DNA from: Byssothecium circinans
Taxonomy: Eukaryota; Ascomycota; Dothideomycetes; Pleosporales; Massarinaceae
DNA length: 55,330 nucleotides
Direction of reading: 5' to 3'
Assembly: GCA_010015675.1 (NCBI GenBank)
Contig: ML976993.1
Location: 497,913-553,242 of the forward strand
Shown here piece after piece: positions 19,111 through 31,871 of this stretch (positions within the stretch are counted from its first letter, which is position 1; each line of letters starts with the position of its first letter). Below the pieces are notes generated by a model. It ran no database searches, was not told the origin of the DNA, and saw only the letters and a program-made list of their open reading frames with translations. The position numbers were made by a program, and so were the translations under genes.

Positions 19111-22100
19111 GGGGACTGGAGGGGGGATGTTGATGATGATGCGGTGGAGCGGTTGGATGAGGAGAGGAGGTTGTTATTGTGTTGTCGGGGGTTGCTTGGG
19201 ACGTTGTTCGAGAGGGTTGGAGTGGAGTGAGTTGGGAGGGTTGTTGGTGGAAGGCGAAAATTGGAGTGGTACCTACCTTAAGTACATCTGGTGCGTAGTT
19301 GCTTCTATATGTACTAGCTCAACGGAGGATAACACTGTAAAAATAATAAAGTTGTAAAGCTGTGAGCCTACCTAGGGCTTCGAGCATGATGAGTAGCCTG
19401 CGCTGCCGTATAAGACGAATGAGAAACCGGCTTTGCCTGTGGCAGAAATTAAAGCCCGAGCATGGGAGTGGTTTGTAAATCAGCAGTTACTTGCGTCGTA
19501 TATGAGGGACCAAAAGGGAGGATCAATTGAAGTTACTCATGTGGTTCCTGTTCGATATCTTGAGGTGATTCAAAAGTGTGTTTTCATAATGAGAAGTCGA
19601 AAGGTCTTAGATCGTTTATTTTCTGTGAAATGACAAGTCAACCTTAATGGCGTTTCAATTCAAGTCATACTCTACTCCTAGTTCTTGGAAAACGATATCC
19701 ATGATGCTGTTGCCACTATTTAGTTTATCACTGGCGTGGAGACGGGAATCACTGGCATCAACCTGGTTCGTAGGGGTAGCGGCCGGTCTTCGCGAAGCCC
19801 AACTGGTCCCTCTTCAATATCCAGAAGCCGCGTAATCATAACTCAATCCGTTGTCTCCATGTGAATGTGATCCTCTGCGTTCTTTTACCCCCTCCCCTTT
19901 CCTCTTCCTCTCTTTTGATCGTATTCTTCTCTACGTCGCCGGAAAATCCTGCCGATCATCATTCGAAGCCTCCCATCTAAAAGCTTGTAGTGGTAATAAA
20001 TCCGGTGAGCCCGAACTTGCATGCCGGAGATGAAAAGTTGGATTGTTGGGATACGACGCGGATTCGTGGAAGAAATCAGCTGCGACGCATACACATACGA
20101 AAGACCGGCAACACCGAAAAGCCATAAATGTTGGAGCTGCCATATCTAGAGTCCTCGCCGCTAAGGAATGACTACGCTGGTGTCATCAGCATTCGATGTC
20201 CAGGATGCGTACACGGCTCGGTCGAAGAGGCTTCGCTGCACCCAGCTGCAGAATTGGCAAAGGCCTCTTCAGACTAACATACACCGCCACCAGCGTCTCT
20301 TAACTCGCTCGATCCCCGCTCCGGTATCCCGACGATCTCTTTAACAAGAGCAGGCATCATTCCGAGGCCTCGAAAACGCGAAGCACTAGCATTACTACTA
20401 GAGGAAAATGTTGAAGATGTTTTTGGTAGATGGGATACGCACGCTACATGCTGCGGTATGGGTTTCCAAGACTGGGTCTTGCATTGTGTATGTCTGTGTT
20501 TGATTGACGGTCGTTGAGACAAAGGTTAGACAAGAGAGGGAGAGTTTGGAATGTTTGATACCAGGTAAAGATGGGAGGCACGTGATGCCGCGACTGAAAC
20601 GCGCTAAATCCTAGAAACTATCTCGTCGCCAACCCGACCTCATTCCGACCTCATCCCGGAGTCCCTATCCTACCTCTCTTGTGCCAACACTATAAAACAA
20701 GTTCGGCATCGGACTGTCCCATAGGAACTAGGAATATAGCCTGGCGCGCAGAAGTTTACACCCAAGCGAAGCTGGCACGCGTCGCTCTCTGAGGATTCAC
20801 CACATGCCGAGGACGAAGAATCCGACTATCCAACTGATTACTGCAGCGGTAATAGCCGTAGGTCCGATCCATGGGACGAAGATAGAAGCGACGACAATGA
20901 GTTACCAGGAAAGCTGAGAGATAAGACTCGCCAGAAGAAAAGAGCGACAGTACGATACCCTCCAAGAAACCAAATTGAATGACTTGTCCGAGAATAAAAG
21001 CGACGACGGATAACGGAATGCTAATATTAACATCTCTCACAATGAGCAGTGACAAGATCTGATTCCCTCCAGACGACTCATAGACGATACAGAGATTTTG
21101 ACATGGTGGAAACCGACGTCTCCTGGGACGAACTCGCCCATTTCCTTAGCTCGCCTTTGAACGGGCTGCGAGTCAGATTGGTCTTGAGAGTCGTAGCCTG
21201 TGAAAGAGGATAGAGGCAGCATCGAGGCCATCGCTGGTACCGAACTCTATCATCGAAATAGCCTGTCGGAATTGATCATGAGTACTTCAGCCTCGTGTCC
21301 TGGATAGAGGAGCTCATATATGAGGATGAAAGGACTTCGTGTCGTTATATATCATTGATCTGTTCGGGGCTTCTGCGATTTTCTTCAACGGCATGTCTTC
21401 CCGTCCTTTCGCAGTACATTCAAAGATTAAGAAAGAAGTTCCCCGACTTTGGTTATCCACGAAGCCTCACCGAACAAGGACATTACCGCGACTGCCTTTC
21501 TCTGGCACTGTGCGTATAGATGGACTGGAATCTCTTCACCATGTTCGCAAGGCTCGTACGAACGATGACCGGACGGTCTCATCGGCATCACGACCGCATG
21601 GCCGGACTTCGAACGACATCTGGGTCTCCAACCCTTCACCGTGGACGGAGGAAGGCCATCATTCAATGGAAGCGAACTTAACCTCGCCAACAATCATACT
21701 ACTTCTGGGAGCCGCCTCAATTTCCCAACAAATGTCGAAGGCTCAACCCCCAACCAAGAACGATCTATTGCCTTTTCCAGGACGATTGCGACTGCTTGCG
21801 GATGTAGCCAAGGGTTTGCCGTACTCGCATGCTCCAGACCTACAGGTGTCGACTGACAACTCAGAGTTTTCCTGCTGCAGTATCTTCGGTAAGTACACAG
21901 CATGTGACGCTAGTATAGCTTCGCATATCACATATACCCCTCCCAGATGTGCTCGCTAACACACCTCAACATTCCAGCCGCTTAGCAACCATCTTAAGTA
22001 GCGTGTAACTGAAAGCTGTTATAGGAATAGAGGAGTGCATCGAACTGCAGCTGCAACGTACGAAACGCGGAGACATATTACCAGGCCTTCCAATATCCTA

Positions 22101-25100
22101 TTGCCGTTAAGACAGGGGTCGAACATTTCCCCCGGATCATCCCATCTGCCGCTGCCGTCCCCGGGCATCTGGAAAGAAGGTGGCATCTTGTATGCTTTGC
22201 ATGCTGCTCTCCGTCGCGGTTGCCCAGGTTTCACTGGCCGGTGTGTCGCTTCTCCGCACTTTGCTTTATTCTGCTTTTTGCCAGATCCTGTCCCGCATTG
22301 GTCGCAACCCTCCAATTGATCTCGAAACATCTCTGTCAAGCTCTCGAGTATCTGACATTCCTGCGATTCTGTGTCACCCCATTTGATGGCGCAATCAAAA
22401 AAGAACTGTGACGAACCGCATCACGGCCAAAGCTTATCACTACCATTGATTTCGCGAGCCATTTCGATCGAATTCGGACTCCCAACTTGCTCAACACTCT
22501 CGTCAAAGGCTTAATGAAGAATTTCACCTCACAATTGCCTCTCAATATCCACTTGGCAAGACGGAGTGTCGGTGCCAAAAACCCTTGCGTGTCGCACTCG
22601 CGCCCCGCTGCAGGCCCCGCTGTCATGACTGGACAACTATCGCGGATATTGGCTGTGCCTGCTTGGCAACGCAGTCTCCTAAATAGAACGTCGTCTATGC
22701 TGTGGCGGCATGATGTAGAAGGCTTCTCGAAAGTCTGAATAGTCTCTGGCGGACAGGGCCGGTGCTCCATGATCCCTCATCCACAATCCTTAGTATGGCG
22801 GTGTTAAGAATCGTCCTGCAGTGGACTAGGCCTCATCTGTCCACCCGCTTCTGCGTTATGCGACCAGTCAGGTCCGGAGCTGCCGCCTGACTCGCGGACA
22901 GGGTCGACCTGTTCATCTCTTAGGCCATAATATGCATTTCAACATCTACTATTATCTTCGCTATTACTATTGTCTATCAGCTATGGTAGGGCTGCCACCA
23001 TTCATTTAACTACGACAACTACCGGATCCTGGCCATTTCAACTAAGGGCATAGCTTTTGCAAGCTTTGCGTATATCACGAGATCACTGCATTCACGCAGT
23101 ACCGACATACGTCGAGACTACCTCAGAGGTACTGTTCTCGCTCCTGCCTGTAAGCCATGCTGGGCTAGAGCTAACGTCAGTCCCCTTTACGAGCCACACC
23201 CATTCGTGTACAGAACCTACAAAGCTTCACAACTTGCAGAAACGGATGCAGCATCGGGATCCCGCTCGGATCCGGCCCATCAGCTATTTCGGAGTGTGAC
23301 CTGAAAAGGGACAGTTCCCAGAGAAGCGGGACTGAACCCTAGTGATCATCGGTATTTGGCTCAGATATAGGCCGTCGGCTCGTACCATTGGACGAAATTA
23401 CAACATCAATGAAATTCCATCCTCCTCCAACACCTGTCGCGGTTAGAGATGCATAAGCGAGCCGCACGTTGCCGTACGCAAAGCTAAAAAGAGCGAAGTG
23501 GCATGCAAGTACAAGGAGCGCGCGCTGCCGTGATCTGCTTTTTGCATCCGAACTTCAAGAAGGCTTCCTATGTCTCCCAACCTTACATACGTATTCGATA
23601 CCGGACGTTTGTCACTACGAGCTGACAGCGCCATTCGGCTGCGGTCATGACAGAAGGCTGTCCATCGTACATCCGTAATCATCCTCCCTTGTCGGAAGAC
23701 CTGGATGATAGCTGAGGAAGCTACCATCCTGCAGTGCCCCAAGCACGCATTTGGATAGTGGGAGAGTGCAAAAATCGTACGACCGACCGTTAACGAGATA
23801 CCATCACGCGGTGGAAATGCATACGGTTTGACCTGACCTGACACGATGGATCGATTACGTACGTCGCAAACTGCATGGCAAACCAACAGGCGCTTGCCGA
23901 GTTACAAAAAGGCGAGTTCTATCGGAGGTCGGTGATATGTATCCGCTTCGTGGCGAGAGGATCGCGTTTAGTTCGCATCTTTAAAAATGGCACAGTAAGC
24001 AGCCTCAATTGACGCTATCTTGCTCTGTACATGTTTTAGTGGTCTCAAAGCATCCACCACCTCCTCCTACATCAACCTTCAAGATTTCCAACCCATAATC
24101 GTCCTCGCCATTTTTCCGAGAAAAGGATTTCCGCGTCGACATCCTGACGTCTTTGGGCACCTGCGAAGTTCGATCGTCAAGTGGCTATAATAGAGCTCCG
24201 ATATAGCAGAGGTTCACAGTACCAAGACCTCAACGACCGGCCTTTAGGCTAAAGTACTCGAAATTGGTCCAGAAACGGCGCCTGCATATTTTGGACCACT
24301 TAGCAGCCTTGGTGAACCGATTCGCAATCCCCCTCAACCGAATCTCGAAAAGCCAACCAACGGCTTCACAGGTACTTGGAAGTACAAACAACTCCAGCGA
24401 CGAGGTACTCATGGACCTGCGTGGCGCAACCCCCTTACCTCTCAAATCTTTCCCCACAATGTACACGAGCAGATCCAGTTGCTGGCCTCCCCTTTGGATG
24501 GAGGACGCTCCGCGGAACCCCACTGCCGTCGCGTGCAGCTAGCGTTCAAGGTTGCAATTGACTACGCTTTGCGGTTTTGGTCGACCGGATCACTACTCTC
24601 CTGAGATAAATGACACAATGGTGTTTGTGCGTTTACTGCAGCATCAACGCGCACACGTTCGTGAAACATTCAACTGTCCTCATCTATGTTACACCAAGCA
24701 ATATCGCCAACATCGCCTTAAGGCACACTTCAGGAGTATGGTGCAAGTAGGGCATCAGGGTAGTGTTGGCCTACCTCACCTCAATCAAAACCTGTTCTAG
24801 AAGGCCTTCTAGCGTGGCGACACAGGGCGATCATTGTTAACGACGGCCGCACAATCCGCAACCTCCATGTGCAGTCCCGCAGATATGATTGGCAATTCCT
24901 GCTGCCAACCGTTATCAGCAAGTCATTGCGCATCCCCAGCATCAGCGGGAAACCAACCATGGTCAACATGTTGTCTTCTTGGTCGACTCCTTTGGTCGAC
25001 GTCCCGCGTCGTCCCCGTAGACAACCAACCCAGACTCCTGCATGCCGTACAAGTATTCTCCGCGTGCACCATGACCATGCGTCCGTGCCGCTCTGCAGCA

Positions 25101-28100
25101 GACAGGCAGTGAGATTGTGGGGTCGCTCTAGTCAATCCGGGTTCAACCTCGCCTCTTTTCATCTATACAAATGAAGGCGCCAATACAAGCAATACACCAG
25201 CACCGAGAAAAGTGTGGAGAATGTGGAGGTCCTGCCAGATTATACTCAGATACTGTGGCAATCGATATGAGGCCAGGGTGGAGGGGTTAAGGCGCCCGTA
25301 GCCGCCCGGACCCGCCTCTGCACGTACTGCGGTGTCAGACAACATTTTCTGGTCTGTTCCTGGGTTGGACCTTGCTAGCCGACGCCTCCGGCAGAGCGGG
25401 ACATGGAGGAAGGATTCCGGAAGACTGAGGTTAGATGCAGTTTCGCTTGTCTCTTTGCGGGCCTTCTAAGGGGAATGGAAGCGGCACTTGATTGACTGCC
25501 GAACACCACGGAATGACAGTTGGGTTCTGCATTCGGCGGTACATCGGGCATCGTTCGTTTCTGGAGACTCTGATAGAGGGGAGAGTCTAGTCCGTCTTAA
25601 TGCGTCAGTATTAAGACGTAACTGCTTTTGTTGACGGACACCTGGTCCTGTACTGACATACATGCACATATACACATATATGAGCGGCGAACCGGAAGAG
25701 CGCGCGCGATCTCCACGGTGCAGCAGAGAGAGTCATGAGACATGGCCTGAACGTGGCCTAGATTTCGCAGCAAGCGAACCAGCAAACAGATAGCGAGTAC
25801 ATACAGTGGAGTGGAGACACGCATGTCCTGGATCAGCAGAATTGCAGTAGAGTACCTGGGCTCACGAGAGCGATCGAAGGGATGGATTGGATCTGGGGTG
25901 CATGGCGAGTAAAGGGCAGAGCTGCAGACACTGTCACATCCGCTTCCAAGTTTTTCAACGTCCTTCGATGCATACATGAACACACCCAACCAGCCCTGCC
26001 AAGTCTGGTGTTATTTCTCCCTGTACCCGCGGAGTGGGACGTACCATCTCAGCGCACATTTCTACTTGCCACTCAGCATGGAGGACTGATGGGTGTGTTG
26101 TCTCGCTGCCTCGTTCGCCACTCGCCTTCGACCTGAAACTGCGCTCTGCTAATGAACCGCGGACTGCCAGTGTCCGAAGTGTATACTGCCAAAATGAGCA
26201 CAAGTCTCGAAAGTATGAGGCTAAGTACTCCGGCAGTGTGCTGCCGGTACCTGAACGGCGATACCTAGCCGGACAAGGCCACATAAGGCAATGGCGACAA
26301 CGGAATCTTGGGAAAAGTGCGCGAGATGCATTCTCTAGCAGCGGGCCCAGTCACACGTCTCATGTTCATCCCAAGTACCAGAGTATGTCCTCCCTTATGT
26401 GACTCAACTTCATATCATGCACCACGCTCTCGAATCTCAGTTTGCCGAAAAGCTATGCAGCCCAACGTAGATATGCACTATCAGCCCGCTTCATGTCCAA
26501 TATCCATCTCCGGCCTTCCCAAGATTTGACCGACCTGGCTCCGCAGGCCTTTGTTGAAATATTGCCTTGGGCGCCATATGCGATATGAATAAGTGGCTCA
26601 GTGAGGGAATATCGCAGTGACCGTATAGCGTTCCCATTTCCACCAAAAGGGCTCAGTGATATGTTGGCTCAATATGGCGTGAGCGTATCATCGTATGATC
26701 CGAGACCTCAATTCACGCAAACCGCGCAGCTTCCGGCTGGTCAGCAGCACTACATTATCTTTTTCACCTTATTTCCAGCAATACCAGAGCCAACTCCTTC
26801 ACCGCCAACTACCGCGCCTCGAACCGTGCCTCCTGTGCCTCCTGAGCCCCAACGTACCGATCTTCTCTCTCCCGCGCGCGCTTACTCCCTCTGAGAGTCT
26901 GAGGCCCTTCTATGGTCGATAGGGTAAGCTTTACGAACTTTCCAACTCCTCCTCGAATGGACTAGGAAAGCGATCGAAAGCGTAAGCACCTCTAAACCCA
27001 AACGGACGGACGGACGGAAGCTCAAGCTCCAGCTCCAGCTCCACAAAAAAAAAAAGGCAACAAAACAACATCGCCAGCAACAACAAGTGGTCAAGAAGCT
27101 AGGTACCAGTAAGAAACGAACGCGCCTTTCCTGGCTTCCTCGCTTCCTCGCTTCCCTGCCCTGTCATGACTGCCGTCGAATTGCGGACGACGGATGGATC
27201 GCCCGAGTCGCCAGCCGTTGGCCCATTATAGACAGGGATGTCATGCGGAGCGTTGCAGCATCTGAAACATACAATGCCAGATTTTGACAAGTGGAGTCGA
27301 GTCACTAGAGTGCGATCTGATGGGGCATCGAGCGATCCTACATGCATGGTTCCCGTCTGTGATAGAGTAGGGGATATGTATGTAGGCATTTCCAGTTTGA
27401 TGCACCGGCGAACCGGCGCCCGAGTGGTCAAGTGTGTGCTGTGATGCGATGCCTTTGCGTGGCGTCACTGGCGTGTGATCGATTGACTGGCTACCTAGGT
27501 GGCCCTTGGACGAGCAGTTGCCAGTTGCTAGAGTGAGTCTGGACGGGATGCGAGTGCTTCGCTTGGAGGATACCATGACCATATCTATCAGCATATGGTG
27601 GTCGCATCGCTCACTGAGTTAGAATTACGGTGCTATGACCGTGGCTGGGAGTGGCGCCGAATCGGTACCTGCAACCCTGGGCCGCGGAGCGGGCGGGCCA
27701 AAGCCCTGCCCTCCTGGGTGTTAATCAGTGATCCACGCCACTCTGCTCTGGCCCCCGGGATTATTCCTCTAGTCTCGTCAACATTGTAAAGTTACCTGGA
27801 CGGCGGAGTTATTGTGAGGACTACTGTAAGGGCGTGGATAAGACAGGGGGAGTGAAGATAAGCAATGTGATGTGCTGGCTTTTGCTGTAGCTTATTATCT
27901 TATGTAGACTGCTGAAGTCGCTATGGACTGTTCTTTTATGGTCAGGCCACCCTGGCCTTATCAAAACGCCTGGGCCCGCCCCTTCGCTTTTTCTCTCTCC
28001 CTGCAATCGCAGAGGAGTGTGTAATAATGTGGTATATCGTAAAAACGCAGAAGGGGTGGAAATGGTATATGGTATATGGAGAATTCAGCAAAGAAAGAGG

Positions 28101-28606
28101 TGCGCGTAACAGACCAGTACCATCGTCCCAACGCCTAACAAGCCAGACCCCCGAAAGAAGGGAAAAGAAACTTTGTGCGCCCATCGTTGTTTTTGGGCAA
28201 CGCCAGCCAGCAAGAGTATAGTCGTGAAGAAATACGGCCGATGGCGCCGAACCATAAACGCCGTGAAATAAGCTCCCCCAATCTATAATTGTTGCCCTCC
28301 GCCCAACCGTAAAGCAGTGTCTATCCAAGCGGATGAAAGGAACTTTGAAATGAAGTAAAAAAAAATTCTGATTAGAAATGAAGAAGTGTGAAGAGTATGA
28401 AGGGGAGGGAGTATGCAATGCGCGCGGGCGACGTGATGCAGTGCACATGCAGAAGGCATCTAGTCTAGCACCGAGAAGCTGCAGGGGCACGACTAGAATA
28501 CAGTGCGGGGAAGGCGGTCGATCCGGTCGTCTTTGATTCGATGGCCTGTAGTTGACTGAAAGATGCAGCGGCATACACAACTGCAAGGCAAGACAAGCTG
28601 CGACGC
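19111..28606. other. Gene-poor region of about 9.5 kb
   Basis: No open frame here has domain character. The longest frames are 130-215 codons; many lack an ATG start, and several overlap each other antisense. I looked for reverse transcriptase, transposase, tRNA, rRNA and CRISPR signals and saw none. Base composition is mixed rather than extremely AT-rich, so heavy repeat-induced point mutation is not obvious. A weak candidate is a hydrophobic minus-strand frame at 20756-21055 (IPLSVVAFILGQVIQFGFLEG). Simple repeats lie at 27004-27055. Confidence 0.5.
27004..27055. repeat. Simple-repeat cluster (GGAC)n, (AGCTCC)n, A11
   Basis: GGAC/CGGA tetramers at 27004-27018, then AGCTCC-like hexamers to about 27042, then A11 at 27045-27055. 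Confidence 0.8.
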
Positions 28607-31600
28607 CTAGAGTGCGAGGCCCGTACCATCACCACTCCACCGGTACAGACTCAACATCTCTCTACGGCGCTGCTGGGCGAACTCTGCAGAGTCGTCCATG
28701 CCTCTACCGCGCACCTGCTGCAAAGCCGAACGCATGACTTTCCGGAAATTTCTCTGCAGCTACGGTAAGCATTGATCGACTCATCTCGGAAAATAAAACA
28801 TCGTGTGCACGGAGGGTTTGAGATGGCTGTAGCGAATGAAACGGCAGCGATGCGGCTGAATGGAGCATGGCGTGTTCCCCCAGACGGGTAATTGTGGGTA
28901 AGGTGAGAGTCAAGGGTGTGGTGAACGCGTACCTGGTACTCAGTATTGAGGGTGACGATGCAAGCTTCATGCGCGCGTACAATTGTCTCGCATGCTTTGA
29001 CGACGTTGGGATTTGCTTCGCCTTGCAGTTTGTCGGCGATGAGAAGCAGGAGAAAGCTTCCTTGTAGCAAGTAAATGCCGAAGAACTGGAGTTGATGTTA
29101 GCTGTGTCTGATAGATAAGGGACTATACCTACGAATGGCATGAAAGAGAGATCTGGATCAAGTTCCAAGATCTCGTTGAGCGCCTCGGCGGCTGAGACTG
29201 CGTGACCAGTTGCGTCAATGAAGCTTTGAGAAGATATCCAAAGATCGTTATCATCGAGGAGAGAGATCGGATCCCACTTGCCGTTGAGCAAGATATGCAG
29301 AGTGTGCATTATATGCGTGCCGTAGGCGACTACGACCTTAGCCCGCATTAGTAACTCTTGAGCACGAGACGCGGTCGAGTTGATCGATCGCCCTGTAGGA
29401 GTGCCCGGGTGAAGGGGCTCGTGAATTTCAACATTTGCCTCATTAATAGCTCTTGCCCTCAGTTCCTGAAGCGACCTGCCGTAAGCCTCTAGCTGTCTTG
29501 TAATCTCGGCGGCATGATCGTCCCAGTTCGTCTTGGAACCGAATCGCGGGTGGTTTCGAGCATGGTGTACTTCGACAATCTCTCCGAGAATGGTCATCAG
29601 AGGAAGGAAAAATCCGAATATGGAGTGTCCGGTGCACTCAAATATGGGACCTCGTCGAACGGTGGGATCTGAAAAAGATTGAGCGGAGTCCCTATAGAAT
29701 TCGCCGGCTTGCCATACGTTGTCATTGACCGGCGTCAACAAGTCACTGCACTCTATATCAAGCAGTGACAGCGGCCGGTTGTAGCACAGCGCCAAGTGTC
29801 TGTCTACCGTGTACAGAATCCACCAGACACGTCTACGTTCCTCACGCTGCTCCTCAGTGAGGCTCATCGAGTTGTTGTGCCCATTCGGTTGCGTTCCATC
29901 CATGTGCTCCATATCACCGGGAGCACCCGTTTCGTCCTCGGGTGGTGGTGTCACGGGGACCTCTTTGCCAAGTTTGAGTTCTCTGGCTAAGCTCCATGCT
30001 GCGTTCCACCAACGAAGTGATGCGGCCTTGTATTCGCTAGCCGATATAACGACAGCGAGGTTGACGTAGGTACATATGTCGTCGATGCCGCCTGGTGCAC
30101 CAGCAGAATTAACGGCGTATTGGCTTCTCTGCCAGATTGGTTGAGACTGTGAGTGGTCGAATTGGTGTTCTGGGAGTCCGAGCTCAGATTCGTGAGTGGA
30201 AATGCCAAAGTTGTTCATAGTTGCACCCGAGTTGTATGTAGGACTGGAGTCATCGCCAGCGGATTGGTGGACCAAAGGTTTGAGAAGACCGATGGTCAAG
30301 TTGATAAGCTTTTCGGAGAGCTGACTGCGAGCCGATGGTGATGATGCCAGATATGGTGACTCGCTCGTCAAACAACCAATCCAAAGCATGCTGGCGAGTA
30401 ACGCAGGGCTACACTCACGCGGGCTGTTTTGTCGCAGGAACGACTCTTTGCGGAAGACGTGACCGAGTACATATGGGCTGACAGGTTGCATCATTGCGGC
30501 CGAAGAACTTTGGAAATAGAGCTCAAGGAGGTCGCACGCTAGACTGAGTGGCATAATGTTGTGGAGATGGGGCACCAGTGGCTGCAGGACTGGGAATCGC
30601 AACTGCTGAGGTGCGTTCGGATGCGGTGCACCGGTGTACATGGCTGTTGTCGAGGGTGAAGGGAGTGATAGCCAGCTGGGCGAACCAGATACAGGCGATG
30701 TGCCTATATATCCAGGCATCGGTGATTCTGCGCTATGCATCCTGTAGGCGTTGGGCGGACCATGTGCACTCTGCGGACTGATCATCTCGTACGGAGCGTT
30801 CGTGTATTCGGGCATGTTGGAGGGGATGATCGGGTGCATGCCAGTCATAGGGTGCGGCGAATGGTGCATCATGTTTCGGTTGAAGTCGTCCATGGGAGCG
30901 TAGTCGGGGATTTGATTGTGCATAGGCAGGCCCTGGGTCTGAATTCGCGGTGGCTGCATCGGATGAATGGGGCTTTCGGGCATGCCATCTACGGCGCTCA
31001 TGCTCATCGTTCTCGAGATTGGAGTCACTGTTTGGTACATTGGCGCGCCTTCCATGTTCCTAGTCGCAGCCATGCTAGCAGAGCGAGCTTGCGGAAGACT
31101 GGGTGGTGGTAGGTCAGGAAGTGGTCGCTGTCCCTCGGGCCTCTCACTGTGCTCCGTCTCCGATAACTTTTGGTCATCAGGGAGTCCCGTGCTGCGTGAC
31201 TGCGGGCTACCTGAGGCGGAATCGGCCAATGGTGGAGCTGTGCCATTTGCCACGGCTGCAGCGACAGCCTGTTGCTGGGCAATGTCTTTTCTCGATGCTT
31301 TCCCGCGCTTCTTGCGTTCCCGCATGTACTCGCACGTCAGGCCGAATTCTGCAATGGCGTTAGCGCTGCAATGGTTTTGACATCTGTCAAGCTGTCAAAC
31401 TCGCTTGGTGGGCCTGGTCAAACGTTACCTATACAGTGGGCACACTAGACGAAGTCAGCACCTGCTACCATCACGTCCATGTCATCAACTTACAGGTGCC
31501 TTGCCGTCGCACTTGGTCCGCAATTGATTGCACTGATCACAGGCTCGACTGATCCGCCGGCGTACGGGCCCTGCACTTGCGGCGCCGCGTCCCGCTCGCT

Positions 31601-31871
31601 CGTGGAGCATCACGTCTCTTTGGTTGCGGGGAGCGGCCGCGATAGGCCCGGTGGCGTAGGGCAGGCGGTGCTTGTTGACGAGACCTTTGGCATTTGGCAG
31701 AACATGGCGGTTTTGATGGAAATGCATAGCATACTGCGACGTGTGGGCGAGCGTGTCGAGCGGCGACGGTCCCATGTGCTGCGCAGCAAGATGGTGTTGA
31801 TGTTGGTCGACGAGGTTGGGTGTAGGCAAATGGCCGAAGGCCTGTGGGTAGGATTGGTGGATCATGTTCAT
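28607..31871 (-). CDS. xlnR: Xylanolytic transcriptional activator XlnR/Xyr1 (Zn(II)2Cys6)
   Basis: Main activator of xylanase, some cellulase and D-xylose pathway genes; binds GGCTAA-type sites. Five exons sum to 2910 nt (969 residues). Introns: 31445-31493, 31349-31428, 29086-29132, 28754-28932. The zinc cluster [23 protein letters not shown] | CAHCI | EFGLTCEY is split, its fourth and fifth Cys lying on a 16-nt microexon (31429-31444). Conserved activator segments are [23 protein letters not shown] helices, [41 protein letters not shown] and DPDLSFMPF. The C-terminus [14 protein letters not shown] to [15 protein letters not shown] is complete. The start is uncertain: 31871 ([10 protein letters not shown]) is the first in-frame ATG. 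The frame is open further upstream to a possible acceptor at 32028, where an upstream exon with ATG at 32256 could join. Confidence 0.92.
31429..31444 (-). other. 16-nt microexon of xlnR
   Basis: TGTGCCCACTGTATAG, flanked by CGTCTAG on one side and GTAACG on the other. It encodes CAHCI plus the first base of the next Glu codon. It is required: joining the flanking exons directly would lose two zinc-binding Cys and shift the frame. Confidence 0.85.

Noticed and set aside
20274..20522. Small minus-strand protein ending AGGGVC, possibly with a 45-nt intron
   Set aside because: No ATG at its start and no recognisable homologue; the splice signals are plausible but not enough.
21339..21959. Plus-strand open frame of 206 codons in the gene-poor block
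   Set aside because: Begins with GTG, mixed composition, overlapped by antisense frames of similar length, no domain.
27942..28586. Minus-strand open frame of 214 codons downstream of xlnR
   Set aside because: Lies directly after the xlnR stop in the 3' region; low-complexity, no family character.
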